30,379 nt of DNA from Ruthenibacterium lactatiformans (lineage in GTDB: Bacteria; Bacillota; Clostridia; Oscillospirales; Ruminococcaceae), in contig NZ_JXXK01000039.1 of the NCBI RefSeq assembly GCF_000949455.1, positions 1-30,379 of the forward strand, given 5' to 3'. Shown in pieces: positions 15,962 to 24,259 of this stretch; positions within the stretch are counted from its first letter, which is position 1; every line of letters starts with the position of its first letter. The position numbers and the translations under genes are program-made. The notes beneath the pieces were generated by a model, which saw only the letters and a program-made list of their open reading frames with translations, was not told the origin of the DNA and ran no database searches.

Positions 15962-18147
15962 ACGGCCTCCCTTCGCGCAGTAGCATTCTGAATTTTGAGC
16001 ATGATAATATCAGCAAGCCGGTTCTCATCTTGACCGGGAGCGCCATTAACAGTGATATAAACGCCTCCCATATTCGACGCGCCCGCTTTTCCGTTCACAT
16101 TGACAGACATTCCTCCGGCCATAGATGCAACAGCATTTTCAAGCTTATAAGCATTCGCTCTTACTCCTTCGGCCATTCCCTGTACCATATCTGGCATCCA
16201 TGTTTCGTAATCGCGTAACGGTCCGACATCCGGGCGTGAAAAATGAAGCCAACTTGTAATCGTATTTGCTATGCCTTTTACCGCATCTACAACTCTGCTT
16301 GCCATAGAGATAATTCCATCAACCAAACCTTGTATGAAGTCTCTGCCCCATTGAACAGCCTTCCCGGGTAGGGATGTTATAAAGTCCACTGCAGCTTGAA
16401 ACCCATTTACGATTGCATCTTTGATATTTCTAACGGTGTTCGAAATCCCGTCTTTCATGATTATAAATGCTGTCTTGATGCGTTCGACTAAGTTATTTAC
16501 TGCATTACGAAAGCCCTCAAAATTATCGTAAAGCAGTTTAAATGCTCCTGCGAACGGATTTACAAGAAGCAAAAGCAGTCCTTGCCAGTTTGTTTTCACG
16601 AAATCAAGCACCTTGTTAAAGGCTTGTGGGACAGTAACGGTAAAGAAATGTACTATTCCATCGACGGCATTTCCAATTCCCTCCTTAATTCTATCCCATA
16701 TTTCTATGACACCGTTCCTAAATTCTTCGTTTGTGTTCCACAAAGTTATAATTGTTGTAGCGAGAGTTGCAACCAATGTTATAACAGCTCCAATAGGGTT
16801 TGCAGAAAGAGCCTGCATCGCCTTTGCCACCAACGGAAATACATCAGCCATATTTTTGGCTCCTGATACAATTCCAGAAATCCCGGAAATTAAAGAAGCT
16901 ATATTCCATGCAACAAATCCGGCTGCAATACCAGAAAGCGTTGAAATAATAACAGGCCCATAATCTATAAGCGCATTTACAAAGTTGTCAATATTTTTTC
17001 CAAACGCATCCCAGTCAACATTATTCATCCAGTTTTCAAATTCGGATGTGATATTTTGAATGATAGGGATAAGATTTTCAAGAACAGGTGTCCCAACTCG
17101 AGCTTGAAATTGTTTCCATGTTTCATTCAGATTTCCTTGGACATTTTCCCAACCATCCATTTCACGTGATGCTTGCCCAGCAGCACCAGAAAGATTTTGC
17201 GACGCTATGATTTGGTCAAGCAAAACCTGTGTTGTCTCACCTGCTGTAACATCTAAATCTTTATATTCTTTCCCTAAGCTTTTCATCGCTTGAGCTGTTC
17301 TTGTCGCTTCCGTCGATGCAAAGCCTAACGCAGCATCATTTGCAAAGTTGCCTTTGGTGTATGCCAAGACCTGTTCTGTTGCTTCTTCCAACGATCTATC
17401 GTAATATGCAGCAGCATCAGCAGCTGCATAAGATGCTTTTTCTGCGAATTGCAATGCTTGTGCACTTTCCATCCCGCTCGATCTGGCATATGCATAAAAC
17501 TGTGAGAAGGCGCTTTGTAGTCTCGTAGGAACGATTCCTGTTGCTTCGGCAACGCTATTCATTTTTTCTCTTGCTGTGTCCGCAAGATCTCCAAAGGTTT
17601 GTTCAAATTGAGCAACCTGCGCCTTAACATCAGCGGCACTTTCAATTGCTGATACAGCAAAATCTTTAAACGCAGATGCAAGCTCTTTTACACCGTTTAC
17701 AATTGCTTGACTTAGCACATTTGCCTTTAGAACGTCTCCAAAAGACAGCGCAGAATCAGCGGCATCATCAAGGTTGTCAGCGGTATCATCAACCGCAGTA
17801 TCAAGGCCTTTTAGATTTGAGCGCATATTGTTTAATTCTGATGTAGCATCATTAACGGCCTGCTTCCACTTTTGAGTACGTGTATCAGCTTCTCCAAATT
17901 CCTTAGCGGAAGCAGCAAGCCCCTTTTTTAGCTGCTCAATACGCTGCTCTTGTGTCTCAATCTGTTTTGTCAAAACGGCTGACTGTGCGGCAAGTTTCTC
18001 CTGGCTGTTGTCGTTTTTATCAAACGCCGATGTAACCGCTTTCATCTCGCTGGCCAGCGTCTTTGACTGCTGTATAATGTTATTAAGTTCTTTTCGAAAT
18101 TGCGCTTCTCCGTCAATCCCGATTTTTGGCCCTATGTTTACTGCCAC
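15955..18147 (-). CDS. Tail tape measure protein
   Basis: The 730-residue protein starts with long coiled coils (about 10-140), then the tape-measure core with repeated Ala-rich helices (AIESAADVKAQVAQFEQTF, ATGIVPTRLQSAFSQFYAYA), membrane-like hydrophobic helices near 400-480, and PhoH-like amphipathic repeats (GFRNAVNNLVERIKTAF, IKDAIVNGFQAAVDFI) towards the end, followed by WLHFSRPDVGPLRDYETWM, a very common C-terminal motif. It sets tail length and is ejected with DNA. The start is GTG at 18147 with AGGTGA upstream. An ATG at 18150 is in another frame and stops at once. Confidence 0.92.
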   Translation of the reverse strand: MAVNIGPKIGIDGEAQFRKELNNIIQQSKTLASEMKAVTSAFDKNDNSQEKLAAQSAVLTKQIETQEQRIEQLKKGLAASAKEFGEADTRTQKWKQAVNDATSELNNMRSNLKGLDTAVDDTADNLDDAADSALSFGDVLKANVLSQAIVNGVKELASAFKDFAVSAIESAADVKAQVAQFEQTFGDLADTAREKMNSVAEATGIVPTRLQSAFSQFYAYARSSGMESAQALQFAEKASYAAADAAAYYDRSLEEATEQVLAYTKGNFANDAALGFASTEATRTAQAMKSLGKEYKDLDVTAGETTQVLLDQIIASQNLSGAAGQASREMDGWENVQGNLNETWKQFQARVGTPVLENLIPIIQNITSEFENWMNNVDWDAFGKNIDNFVNALIDYGPVIISTLSGIAAGFVAWNIASLISGISGIVSGAKNMADVFPLVAKAMQALSANPIGAVITLVATLATTIITLWNTNEEFRNGVIEIWDRIKEGIGNAVDGIVHFFTVTVPQAFNKVLDFVKTNWQGLLLLLVNPFAGAFKLLYDNFEGFRNAVNNLVERIKTAFIIMKDGISNTVRNIKDAIVNGFQAAVDFITSLPGKAVQWGRDFIQGLVDGIISMASRVVDAVKGIANTITSWLHFSRPDVGPLRDYETWMPDMVQGMAEGVRANAYKLENAVASMAGGMSVNVNGKAGASNMGGVYITVNGAPGQDENRLADIIMLKIQNATARREAVW

Positions 18148-18151
18148 ATTC

Positions 18152-18708
18152 TCACCTCACATTCAGCGCTTCTTCAAGTGTCAGCTTAATTTTTTGCTTT
18201 GCACCATTTGCAATCGCCATGCATGATGACAAATCCTGAATTTCCCCAGGAAAAGAAGTCAGGGCCTCCGCTTTGGAAAGCCCTGACTTTAATCCGATAT
18301 AAAGCAGCCACGCAGCCGTTATTTTGACTGCGTGGCCTTTGCGTTTTTTGATTTTTCAGGCTGAACCTCTACTGTAACACGGTTTCCCTCTTTAATTGCG
18401 GCCATGATGACTTCCATGGCTGTTTTGATATCGGATGGAGACATTACAGCGCAAAGCATTTCATACGTAGGCGCTGTTTTGGCATCACATTCAATGCTAA
18501 ACATCGCACAGCGCACCCTTTCCCGGTGTTCCGCACCAGACATCAGCGCCGATGCGATAAACGCAACGTTATCCACCATTTTTGCAATATCACTGTTGTC
18601 AAATGCCTTTTCAATATTTTCTATACCATCAAACCGTTTTGCAATGGTATTTTGCGCCTCGACTGTATATGCCACCGGATATTCAATGCCGCATACGCTC
18701 AAATTCAT
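18152..18708 (-). CDS. Tail assembly chaperone GT fusion, made by -1 frameshift
   Basis: The fusion of about 185 residues consists of the G protein to its AAA AAC codons, then the -1 frame: RKGHAVKITAAWLLYIGL, then KSGLSKAEALTSFPGEIQDL and a helical end, stopping at TGA 18154-18152 just before the tape measure start. The -1 frame is open, protein-like and lacks any good start of its own, so it is only reached by frameshifting. In siphoviruses the longer GT binds tape measure protein and major tail protein while the tail polymerises. Signal details are given under the frameshift element. Confidence 0.85.
18256..18289 (-). other. Terminator-like hairpin inside the T coding region
   Basis: Perfect 10-bp arms AAGTCAGGGC (18256-18265) and GCCCTGACTT (18280-18289) can pair, with a further TCC/GGA pair in the loop. 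On the minus strand it is followed by CTTCTTTTCC. It could pause or partly end transcription between the tail-chaperone and tape-measure genes. Confidence 0.45.
18307..18349 (-). promoter_or_regulatory. Programmed -1 frameshift signal of G/GT
   Basis: In the reading frame TCA AAA AAC the heptamer A AAA AAC (18349-18343) is a classic slippery sequence. After a 6-nt spacer (18342-18337) comes a perfect 9-bp stem, GCCACGCAG (18336-18328) with CTGCGTGGC (18315-18307), extendable by one G-U pair. The zero-frame TAA lies in its 12-nt loop. All parts have textbook spacing. Confidence 0.9.
18319..18708 (-). CDS. Tail assembly chaperone G protein
   Basis: The 129-residue protein starts MNLSVCGIEYPVAYTVEAQ and is mostly helical (FDGIENIEKAFDNSDIAKM, VAFIASALMSGAEHR, SDIKTAMEVIMAAIKEG), as usual for small tail chaperones. 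It sits between major tail protein and tape measure. The ATG at 18708 overlaps the major-tail stop as ATGA, which excludes the longer open frame. The 3' end contains the slippery site that yields GT. Confidence 0.88.
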   Translation of the reverse strand: MNLSVCGIEYPVAYTVEAQNTIAKRFDGIENIEKAFDNSDIAKMVDNVAFIASALMSGAEHRERVRCAMFSIECDAKTAPTYEMLCAVMSPSDIKTAMEVIMAAIKEGNRVTVEVQPEKSKNAKATQSK

Positions 18709-19310
18709 GCTCCAGCACCCCCAAGAAATGCTTTTACAGCCGCATAAGCCTCTGCCTCTGTGGCAAGGCCTTCCGCAGAAATAACCTTCCAATTTTTTGC
18801 TGTGGTGTCATCACGCTGTATAGTAGCCGTAAGCTCTTGTGTCTGCCAGTCGATTTGATCTTCCTGCGTGGCCATTTCATCAGACGGCAACCCAAATTTG
18901 ATTTTTGGGAGGATAAGCGGCCAGTACTCCACTTTCCCCTCCATTTGAGTTCTGCGGACACATCCGAATCCAACATACGGAGGATTCAGGGCCTCTCCAT
19001 ATCCCTGCATTTGTACAGTTGTTTCAGGCGCACCTACTTCAAGCGATGTAGGAGCAGGAAGCCCAAAAATTAAAGTAGCCGCTTCATTTGAGAGACCATC
19101 TACCGTAACTGTCGCTGATCCGCTTGTAAACTGTGCCGTTTCCACCTCTGCCAGAACATTGTTGGCATAGAAATTATTATCATCAGCCGTATCGATTTCA
19201 AGCGACAGGCTTACGCCTCGCGCCAAATCCATTCCGCTAGTATATGTAACCGTTGTGCCTGTATTGGCATATTTGGCGACATAGGGCATTGAAAAACCAG
19301 TTGTTACCAT
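18705..19310 (-). CDS. Major tail protein (phi13-type)
   Basis: The 201-residue protein resembles the phi13 family of major tail proteins that stack as hexamers in the tail tube. Visible are an N-terminal strand pair (GFSMPYVAKYANTGTTVTY), LARGVSLSLEIDTADDNNFYANN near 29-51, TVQMQGYGEALNPPYVGFG and VRRTQMEGKVEYWPLILPKIKF. No Ig-like extension is present. The ATG has AAAGGAGAAAAGT upstream. A hairpin with a T-tract lies just before it and may control or stabilise this abundant transcript. Confidence 0.87.
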   Translation of the reverse strand: MVTTGFSMPYVAKYANTGTTVTYTSGMDLARGVSLSLEIDTADDNNFYANNVLAEVETAQFTSGSATVTVDGLSNEAATLIFGLPAPTSLEVGAPETTVQMQGYGEALNPPYVGFGCVRRTQMEGKVEYWPLILPKIKFGLPSDEMATQEDQIDWQTQELTATIQRDDTTAKNWKVISAEGLATEAEAYAAVKAFLGGAGA

Positions 19311-19324
19311 ACTTTTCTCCTTTC

Positions 19325-19351
19325 AAAAAATGCGCACCAAACGGCGCGCAT
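19325..19351 (-). terminator. Terminator-like hairpin ahead of the major tail gene
   Basis: On the minus strand ATGCGCGCC (19351-19343) pairs with GGTGCGCAT (19338-19330) across a GTTT loop (one G-U), followed by a six-T run. It sits between the stop of the upstream tail gene and the ribosome site of the major tail gene, so it is either an attenuator or a 5'-protecting structure. Confidence 0.55.
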
Positions 19352-19352
19352 G

Positions 19353-19844
19353 TCAGTCCAATGATTTAATTTTCTTATCGATTTCCTCTTTGCACTTTTC
19401 AATAGCTTCTTTTTGAGTGGCTGAAACAGCATGACGAATAAATGGGGTTTTGTCCATATAACTGCTTCCACTTTCCACAACTCTTGCAATTAAAGCATTT
19501 GGTTGTCCTTTAGGATATGTTTTGGTTTGCACCGCATTATATCCGTCAAATCCAAGTTTAACATTTAAATAGCCGTTGTCATTTTGCATTGGGGATATTC
19601 CGAAACCGTCAAGAAGCCCCTTTTTCTGTTTAATTGACAGGTGCGATTTCTTGTTTTGTTTATAAGCCTTCATGTTTTCGACATCATTTACAGCTGGTAA
19701 TGTAGTGATATTTTGACGCACCTTATCAGCCACAATATCAGCCATAGCATATACGCCTGCGCCGCAAATCTCTCTTGTGTTTTTCCCGATTTTTTGCAGA
19801 TATTGTGCGTATTCATCGAGGCCTTTGAATTGGTATTTAGCCAT
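19353..19844 (-). CDS. HK97 gp10-like tail completion protein
   Basis: The 163-residue protein begins MAKYQFKGLDEYAQYLQKI and has the helix-then-beta layout of HK97 gp10-like minor tail proteins, which sit at the head-tail interface. Supporting features are GAGVYAMADIVADKVRQN near 29-46, ESGSSYMDKTPFIRHA near 125-140 and a basic, Lys-rich C-terminal helix. ATG at 19844 is preferred because GAGGTGTGA precedes it. The upstream eight codons are shared with the preceding gene's end. Gene order (connector, closure, gp10-like, terminator, major tail) supports the call. Confidence 0.8.
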   Translation of the reverse strand: MAKYQFKGLDEYAQYLQKIGKNTREICGAGVYAMADIVADKVRQNITTLPAVNDVENMKAYKQNKKSHLSIKQKKGLLDGFGISPMQNDNGYLNVKLGFDGYNAVQTKTYPKGQPNALIARVVESGSSYMDKTPFIRHAVSATQKEAIEKCKEEIDKKIKSLD

Positions 19845-19845
19845 T

Positions 19846-20163
19846 TCACACCTCAAATACCCACTCATAGTGAATCAATTTCGTGTCCTCTTCATATTGC
19901 ACACTATTCAGATACCATGCGACTTCGGTATCATTCAGCGCGTTTGGGATAGATGTCATAAGCGGGTCGTTTTCCTGAGTCGTATATAAGTCTAACGTGC
20001 CTTGGTAAGCTTGCTCCATATGCTTATTCCCAGCCACAAAATCGTGTGCTCCATCTTCACCCCATACAATATACGGAGGTGTTTGATTTGGCGGCGCAGC
20101 GTAATGATATACATTTGAGGAAATGCCTAACAGCGCATTTTTTATGACTTCAAGGCGAATCAA
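19846..20163 (-). CDS. Putative tail terminator / minor tail protein
   Basis: The protein of about 105 residues starts near IRLEVIKNALLGISSNVYHYAAPP and contains PPYIVWGEDGAHDF and a C-terminal strand KLIHYEWVFEV. Its pattern and place between the gp10-like gene and a head-closure gene fit the DUF3168/tail-terminator group. The start is unclear: a TTG at 20163 is 9 nt from AAAGGA, while a TTG at 20181 is also in frame. It overlaps its upstream neighbour, and its TGA lies 1 nt before the next gene's start. Confidence 0.68.
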   Translation of the reverse strand: MIRLEVIKNALLGISSNVYHYAAPPNQTPPYIVWGEDGAHDFVAGNKHMEQAYQGTLDLYTTQENDPLMTSIPNALNDTEVAWYLNSVQYEEDTKLIHYEWVFEV

Positions 20164-20506
20164 TTGAATCAATCCTTTCAAGCGTCAAATCTGTCATCGG
20201 CTGGCCGTCACTGTCCAAAAGGTGTTGCACTTGCAAAATTTTATAATATCCTGCTGCTGCTGAATCAAAATATGGAACAAGTTGGCACCTGTCAGCGGTA
20301 GATATCCCCGCATTGCGCTGCACTTCAATCAACAAATCTGCGCGGTCATCATATGCCGCTGCTGTCCAGTATCGCGTGATTCCAACCGTTTTGTCACCAT
20401 AGTAACTTTGAAAGTATTTTACATCAAACACAAGCAAAGGCATTGACCCGGCGGAAGCTGTATTTCGCCCCCGCCAGATCGTAGCAATACCGGAATCAAG
20501 TAGCAT
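20150..20506 (-). CDS. Putative head-closure / head-tail joining protein
   Basis: The 118-residue protein starts MLLDSGIATIWRGRNTASAG and has beta-rich sequence (LLVFDVKYFQSYYGD, YYKILQVQHLLD). This place, directly after the gp6-like connector, is usually taken by head-closure proteins. The ATG at 20506 is chosen over TTG at 20530, with AAGGCGGG upstream. It overlaps the connector gene by 11 nt and the next gene by at least 14 nt. Confidence 0.65.
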   Translation of the reverse strand: MLLDSGIATIWRGRNTASAGSMPLLVFDVKYFQSYYGDKTVGITRYWTAAAYDDRADLLIEVQRNAGISTADRCQLVPYFDSAAAGYYKILQVQHLLDSDGQPMTDLTLERIDSIDSP

Positions 20507-20789
20507 TTTCCGTACCCGCCTTTTTACCAAAAATTCGGTTATTCAGCGTCCAACGCAGCATACGCGGCATTCCTTCATCTGTTGCTCTTTTTCTGAAAAG
20601 ATACGCCGCATACATGATGATGAGTTGTCCATCCTCAACGCTATAAGGCGAAGTTAATACGACACCTTCGCGCGTAATGAACTGAACTGCGCTGTCAAGC
20701 AAGTGATTGAGCTGCGCGAGACGTGTTTCGTCCGGCATCAGCAAATTCAAGTCTGCTTGCAGCAGTGTCAACAAATCGTCTCGCGTCAA
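20496..20789 (-). CDS. Phage gp6-like head-tail connector protein
   Basis: The 97-residue, mainly helical protein (RDDLLTLLQADLNLL, LNHLLDSAVQFITREG, IIMYAAYLFRKRATDE, MLRWTLNNRIFGKK) fits the gp6-like adaptor that docks under the portal. It starts with TTG at 20789, 8 nt after GAGGTGA. It follows the capsid gene directly, the standard place. Confidence 0.8.
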   Translation of the reverse strand: MTRDDLLTLLQADLNLLMPDETRLAQLNHLLDSAVQFITREGVVLTSPYSVEDGQLIIMYAAYLFRKRATDEGMPRMLRWTLNNRIFGKKAGTENAT

Positions 20790-20806
20790 CTCTCATCACC
20801 TCAAAT

Positions 20807-22495
20807 TCAGCCGCCCGCTTTGGTAACCTCAACCGTGTACACACGGACAGCATTCCCCTGTTTAACAGTAACCGTCAGCGGGTGTGCCTGCCCATCGGTA
20901 AGCCATGTTACAGTGCCGCCATTACGCACGTTGTTGCCGTTATAAGAAATTTCAATCTGCGCTCCTGCCTGACTGCTGGTTGCTTCAATCTTAGCGCTCG
21001 TGCCCGTAGGCGCAAGCGTATAGCTGTAAGTAGTAGAAGCGAATACTGGAGAAAGCGTTTCACTCCCAACAGCCAGCGCCGAGAGCTGGGCATCATTTGC
21101 ATTGTCCGCAGCAAATTCCATTACTGTCGTGACATTCTGATTGTTGATGTTGATCGCCACAAACGCACCCGGAATCACCGGCGCGCCGTCAGCACGCTGT
21201 TTGCCCTTGAATACTGTATTGTCCTGAATGAACTGTACTTCTCTGCTGGATTCAATGGTCATTCCTGCACGCATGGCCAGCAAGTATAAATCGCCGTAAC
21301 CGCCGATGATATCTCCGTCCGGAATAAATTCAAGAACATCGATATCTCCGTCCACCACAGGCATTACTCCGGGATACTGAGCAATAAGACTGCCCTCATA
21401 GTTAAATGCAATCAACTTAGAACGCAATTTTGCATAGGTTTTGCTGTTCATTGCCCAGAACTGACGACCACGGCTGTATCGTGTGAAAGTGTTCCCTGCG
21501 GCTACAGCCAGCGCAGCCCAGAACGGAATCGGATCTTCCGTACTATCCACTTTTAGAATATTGCTTGTATGGAGATCGACCCACTCAGGCGCATTTGCTG
21601 GGTAATCTGCCGGTTTTGACGTCTGCGCCAGACGTGTGACGATGCCGAGAGGCATTTTGCTGGCTGTACCCTTACCGTACAAAATAGCCTTATCCATTGC
21701 AAGGCCAATGCTCTCGGAAAGCATTTCAACAATCCAACTTGCGAGGCCGATATCGTTGTCCTCCAAAATGGAATTGCACACAGGCACAAAGCCTGCAACC
21801 TTGAAACCGTCAAGCGTGATCTGATTGAACACAAAAGTCAGTTCATTGATTGCTCCGCACATCTCCGTCCACACTGCCTCTGGTACAGTGCCAGCGATGG
21901 TCTGACGTGCTTCACCACTGACGTTGCGCAGGCGAACCCGGTTCAGAAGCTTTGAGTAACGGAACATGTTTTCAGAGATAAGATCAAGGAAAACAACCGG
22001 AATAGTCAGCTCCGCGCCGGTCACAGCACGATTCTGCCCCTTCATGCTCCGCAGCTGAGTAAAAAACTCCTTCGTATCATCGCGTTCGACAATTGCTTTT
22101 CGCTGCTCCATCGGAAGAGCATCAAATGCGCGCTTGCTCATGGGAAGCGCCCGAATATTGATATCGTTCATATGAATTACAGTCCTTTCTTTGTGTTTCA
22201 TTTCCGGATTACTGCGCGTCGGTGCTGCTTCTTCAGCGGCATCCAAGTCTGCTTCAAGGCCTTCGATTTCGGAGGAAAGCGCAATCTTTGCATCCTCGTG
22301 CGCTTTTTTCTCTGCATCATACTTGTCCACTTCTTCAGCTACAGCAGTTTCCTGTTCTTCTGTTTCTGCTTCACTGATTGCAGTTTCAAGTTCTGATTCT
22401 CTTACTGAAAAATCCGCATCTTTTGCGCGAAGTTGTTCAAGCTCTTCTTTCTTTTTTTCAATACTGCGCCGCAGCATCATGGTTTTAAGTGCCAT
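20807..22495 (-). CDS. Major capsid protein, HK97 fold, with scaffold and extra C-terminal domain
   Basis: The 562-residue protein has three parts. Residues 1-105 are a charged coiled coil (the delta/scaffold domain, removed by the prohead protease). Residues about 110-465 are the HK97 capsid core, with LTIPVVFLDLISENMFRYS, NVSGEARQTIAGTVPEAVW, FKVAGFVPVCNSILEDND and ASKMPLGIVTRL as recognisable blocks. Residues about 468-562 form a beta-sandwich of the cadherin-like/Big type (AQLSALAVGSETLSP, TYSYTLAPTG, AHPLTVTVKQGNAVRVYTVEV), probably displayed on the capsid surface. AAAGGAGAAAATA precedes the ATG, which overlaps the protease gene by 11 nt. Confidence 0.92.
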   Translation of the reverse strand: MALKTMMLRRSIEKKKEELEQLRAKDADFSVRESELETAISEAETEEQETAVAEEVDKYDAEKKAHEDAKIALSSEIEGLEADLDAAEEAAPTRSNPEMKHKERTVIHMNDINIRALPMSKRAFDALPMEQRKAIVERDDTKEFFTQLRSMKGQNRAVTGAELTIPVVFLDLISENMFRYSKLLNRVRLRNVSGEARQTIAGTVPEAVWTEMCGAINELTFVFNQITLDGFKVAGFVPVCNSILEDNDIGLASWIVEMLSESIGLAMDKAILYGKGTASKMPLGIVTRLAQTSKPADYPANAPEWVDLHTSNILKVDSTEDPIPFWAALAVAAGNTFTRYSRGRQFWAMNSKTYAKLRSKLIAFNYEGSLIAQYPGVMPVVDGDIDVLEFIPDGDIIGGYGDLYLLAMRAGMTIESSREVQFIQDNTVFKGKQRADGAPVIPGAFVAININNQNVTTVMEFAADNANDAQLSALAVGSETLSPVFASTTYSYTLAPTGTSAKIEATSSQAGAQIEISYNGNNVRNGGTVTWLTDGQAHPLTVTVKQGNAVRVYTVEVTKAGG

Positions 22496-23066
22496 TATTT
22501 TCTCCTTTCAGTCGTGCCAGCATATTGGCTTTCCATTCTTCTTTTTTTTGACGGCGTAAGACATCAAAGTCCTTTTTTCTCGCTTGTACCGATGTGTCCT
22601 CATAGGCAGGGAACGTAACGACGGATACCTCGTATAGTTTTACCTTGCGCAGTTTCCATACCGTTGTTCCGTTTTCCATAACCTCAGTGCTCTGATCGAC
22701 AATATCAAAACCGAAACTGCATTGGCTTACATCTCCACGTTTTACCCGTTCATATAGGTTCATCGCGTCCTGATCCGCCTGATTGATGGTGATACTTCCC
22801 CACAGGCCGGTACGGTCAACATGGAGCTGCAAAGTCCCTGCTGTTGTACGCCCAAGCACAAGCGTGCTGTCATGGTTTACCAACGCTCTGATATCTCCGT
22901 CCAAAGTATCATCAAAGGCATCTTCGTCAATCGTTTCGATGGCATTTTCCCACATGCGGTATTCACTTCCAAAAACCGCAAAATAGCCTTCTATATACAG
23001 GTTCCCATCCTCTGCGCGTGTTTTAAATTTGCTGTCTCGCACAAGCGCAGTCCTTTCAAAAGTCAC
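22485..23066 (-). CDS. HK97 family prohead protease
   Basis: The 193-residue protein is a herpesvirus-protease-fold serine protease that removes the capsid scaffold. YIEGYFAVFGS near 24-34, His65 in RALVNHDSTLVLGRT and Ser114 in GDVSQCSFGF are the expected core and catalytic residues, and VSVVTFPAYEDTSV is the final family strand. The GTG start overlaps the portal stop (GTGA) with GGAGGTGG upstream. The C-terminal basic helix is probably self-cleaved. Confidence 0.92.
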   Translation of the reverse strand: MTFERTALVRDSKFKTRAEDGNLYIEGYFAVFGSEYRMWENAIETIDEDAFDDTLDGDIRALVNHDSTLVLGRTTAGTLQLHVDRTGLWGSITINQADQDAMNLYERVKRGDVSQCSFGFDIVDQSTEVMENGTTVWKLRKVKLYEVSVVTFPAYEDTSVQARKKDFDVLRRQKKEEWKANMLARLKGENNGT

Positions 23067-24259
23067 TCACTTCCACCTCCATTCAACTTATTTTGTTCTC
23101 CAATCATTCCTCGCGGGATATAATTTTCCAAGATGACCAATTCATTTAGCCCAGGTAATGGAGACAGTCCAATCCAATCTCTCACTTCATTTCCTGTCAT
23201 AATGCCTCTCACAAATTGATCGTCCGCAACTGCCGCTGTATCCTTTAGGTCATAATTGTACAAGCTTCTAGAATTAAACCTGAAAAACCAATCAGGGTTA
23301 TACAGCAGTTTCTTTGTCATTTCCTGCTCTATTACACGCGCCATTGGCATGATTGTGGAATTTATAAAATTGTTCCATGCATCTCGATGGAAGTCTCCAA
23401 TCCCTAATACGAATGGAGGAACTCCGAGAATCGATGCAACCGTTCGTTTATCCAGCGTTACCATATCGGATAATGCCAAATCAGATAACGTCAACGGCTT
23501 TACCTGTTCAACGCTGAATTGTTCCGCAGGAATCAGCCATGGTTCTCCCGCGCTGTTCGTGTTTATATAGCTATCCAAAAGTTTTTTTCTTCCATCTGGA
23601 CTTGCAAATTCTTCCGTCAACGCATCGACTTTTACGATAAGAGAAGGTTTCCACTTGGATTCCATAAACCCTTTTTCAGTCTTTGCCGCCTGCCTCAAAT
23701 TGTTTGCCACGTCCGCAAGCGCCACTCTGTAGCCTTCACCTTTCCACGGGTAAAAACTTCCAGGGTTTAAAACAAAGTGCAAAACATCATTAGGGTCGTA
23801 TTCTCTTCCATCAATCATTACCTGATAATCCCAAAGTCCATTTGGAACGAATGCTGTAAGTGCAGGAGGTATCGGAATTAAATCCATTAATATCCCTCTG
23901 TGTGTATCAGGATATACAACAACGTTTCCGTTTCCTTCTAGTATCAAGTTTTTTACAACCCAATGGATAAACGTCGAGCGTGTCATATTATCATTCGGAT
24001 TGATGTCTATTTTCCGGCTTAATTCATTTTTAATGCGGATATCTCCATCATTTGTATTTTCCATAAGGTGTATAGTCATACTCGCAATCAGTTTTGCAAT
24101 CGTATCCACCGCAGCACAAATTTCAGGGTTTTGCGATAGACTTGTGTAACCTTTACATGCAAGCGATTCCCAAGCATCAGATGAACATACCCATGCTAGG
24201 CTTTGAGGTCTAGGCTCAGCTCTTGTCGTTGCGCGCCCACGCTTATTTTTTTTGCTCAT
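23063..24259 (-). CDS. Phage portal protein, HK97 family
   Basis: The 398-residue protein forms the dodecameric DNA entry ring. Blocks typical of the family are LSQNPEICAAVDTIAKLIASM near 41-61, FIHWVVKNLILEGNGNVVVY near 96-115, DVLHFVLNPGS, and VASILGVPPFVLGIGDFHRDAWNNF near 275-300, the wing and stem region. ATGA overlap with the terminase stop shows coupling. Length is normal. Confidence 0.93.
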   Translation of the reverse strand: MSKKNKRGRATTRAEPRPQSLAWVCSSDAWESLACKGYTSLSQNPEICAAVDTIAKLIASMTIHLMENTNDGDIRIKNELSRKIDINPNDNMTRSTFIHWVVKNLILEGNGNVVVYPDTHRGILMDLIPIPPALTAFVPNGLWDYQVMIDGREYDPNDVLHFVLNPGSFYPWKGEGYRVALADVANNLRQAAKTEKGFMESKWKPSLIVKVDALTEEFASPDGRKKLLDSYINTNSAGEPWLIPAEQFSVEQVKPLTLSDLALSDMVTLDKRTVASILGVPPFVLGIGDFHRDAWNNFINSTIMPMARVIEQEMTKKLLYNPDWFFRFNSRSLYNYDLKDTAAVADDQFVRGIMTGNEVRDWIGLSPLPGLNELVILENYIPRGMIGEQNKLNGGGSE

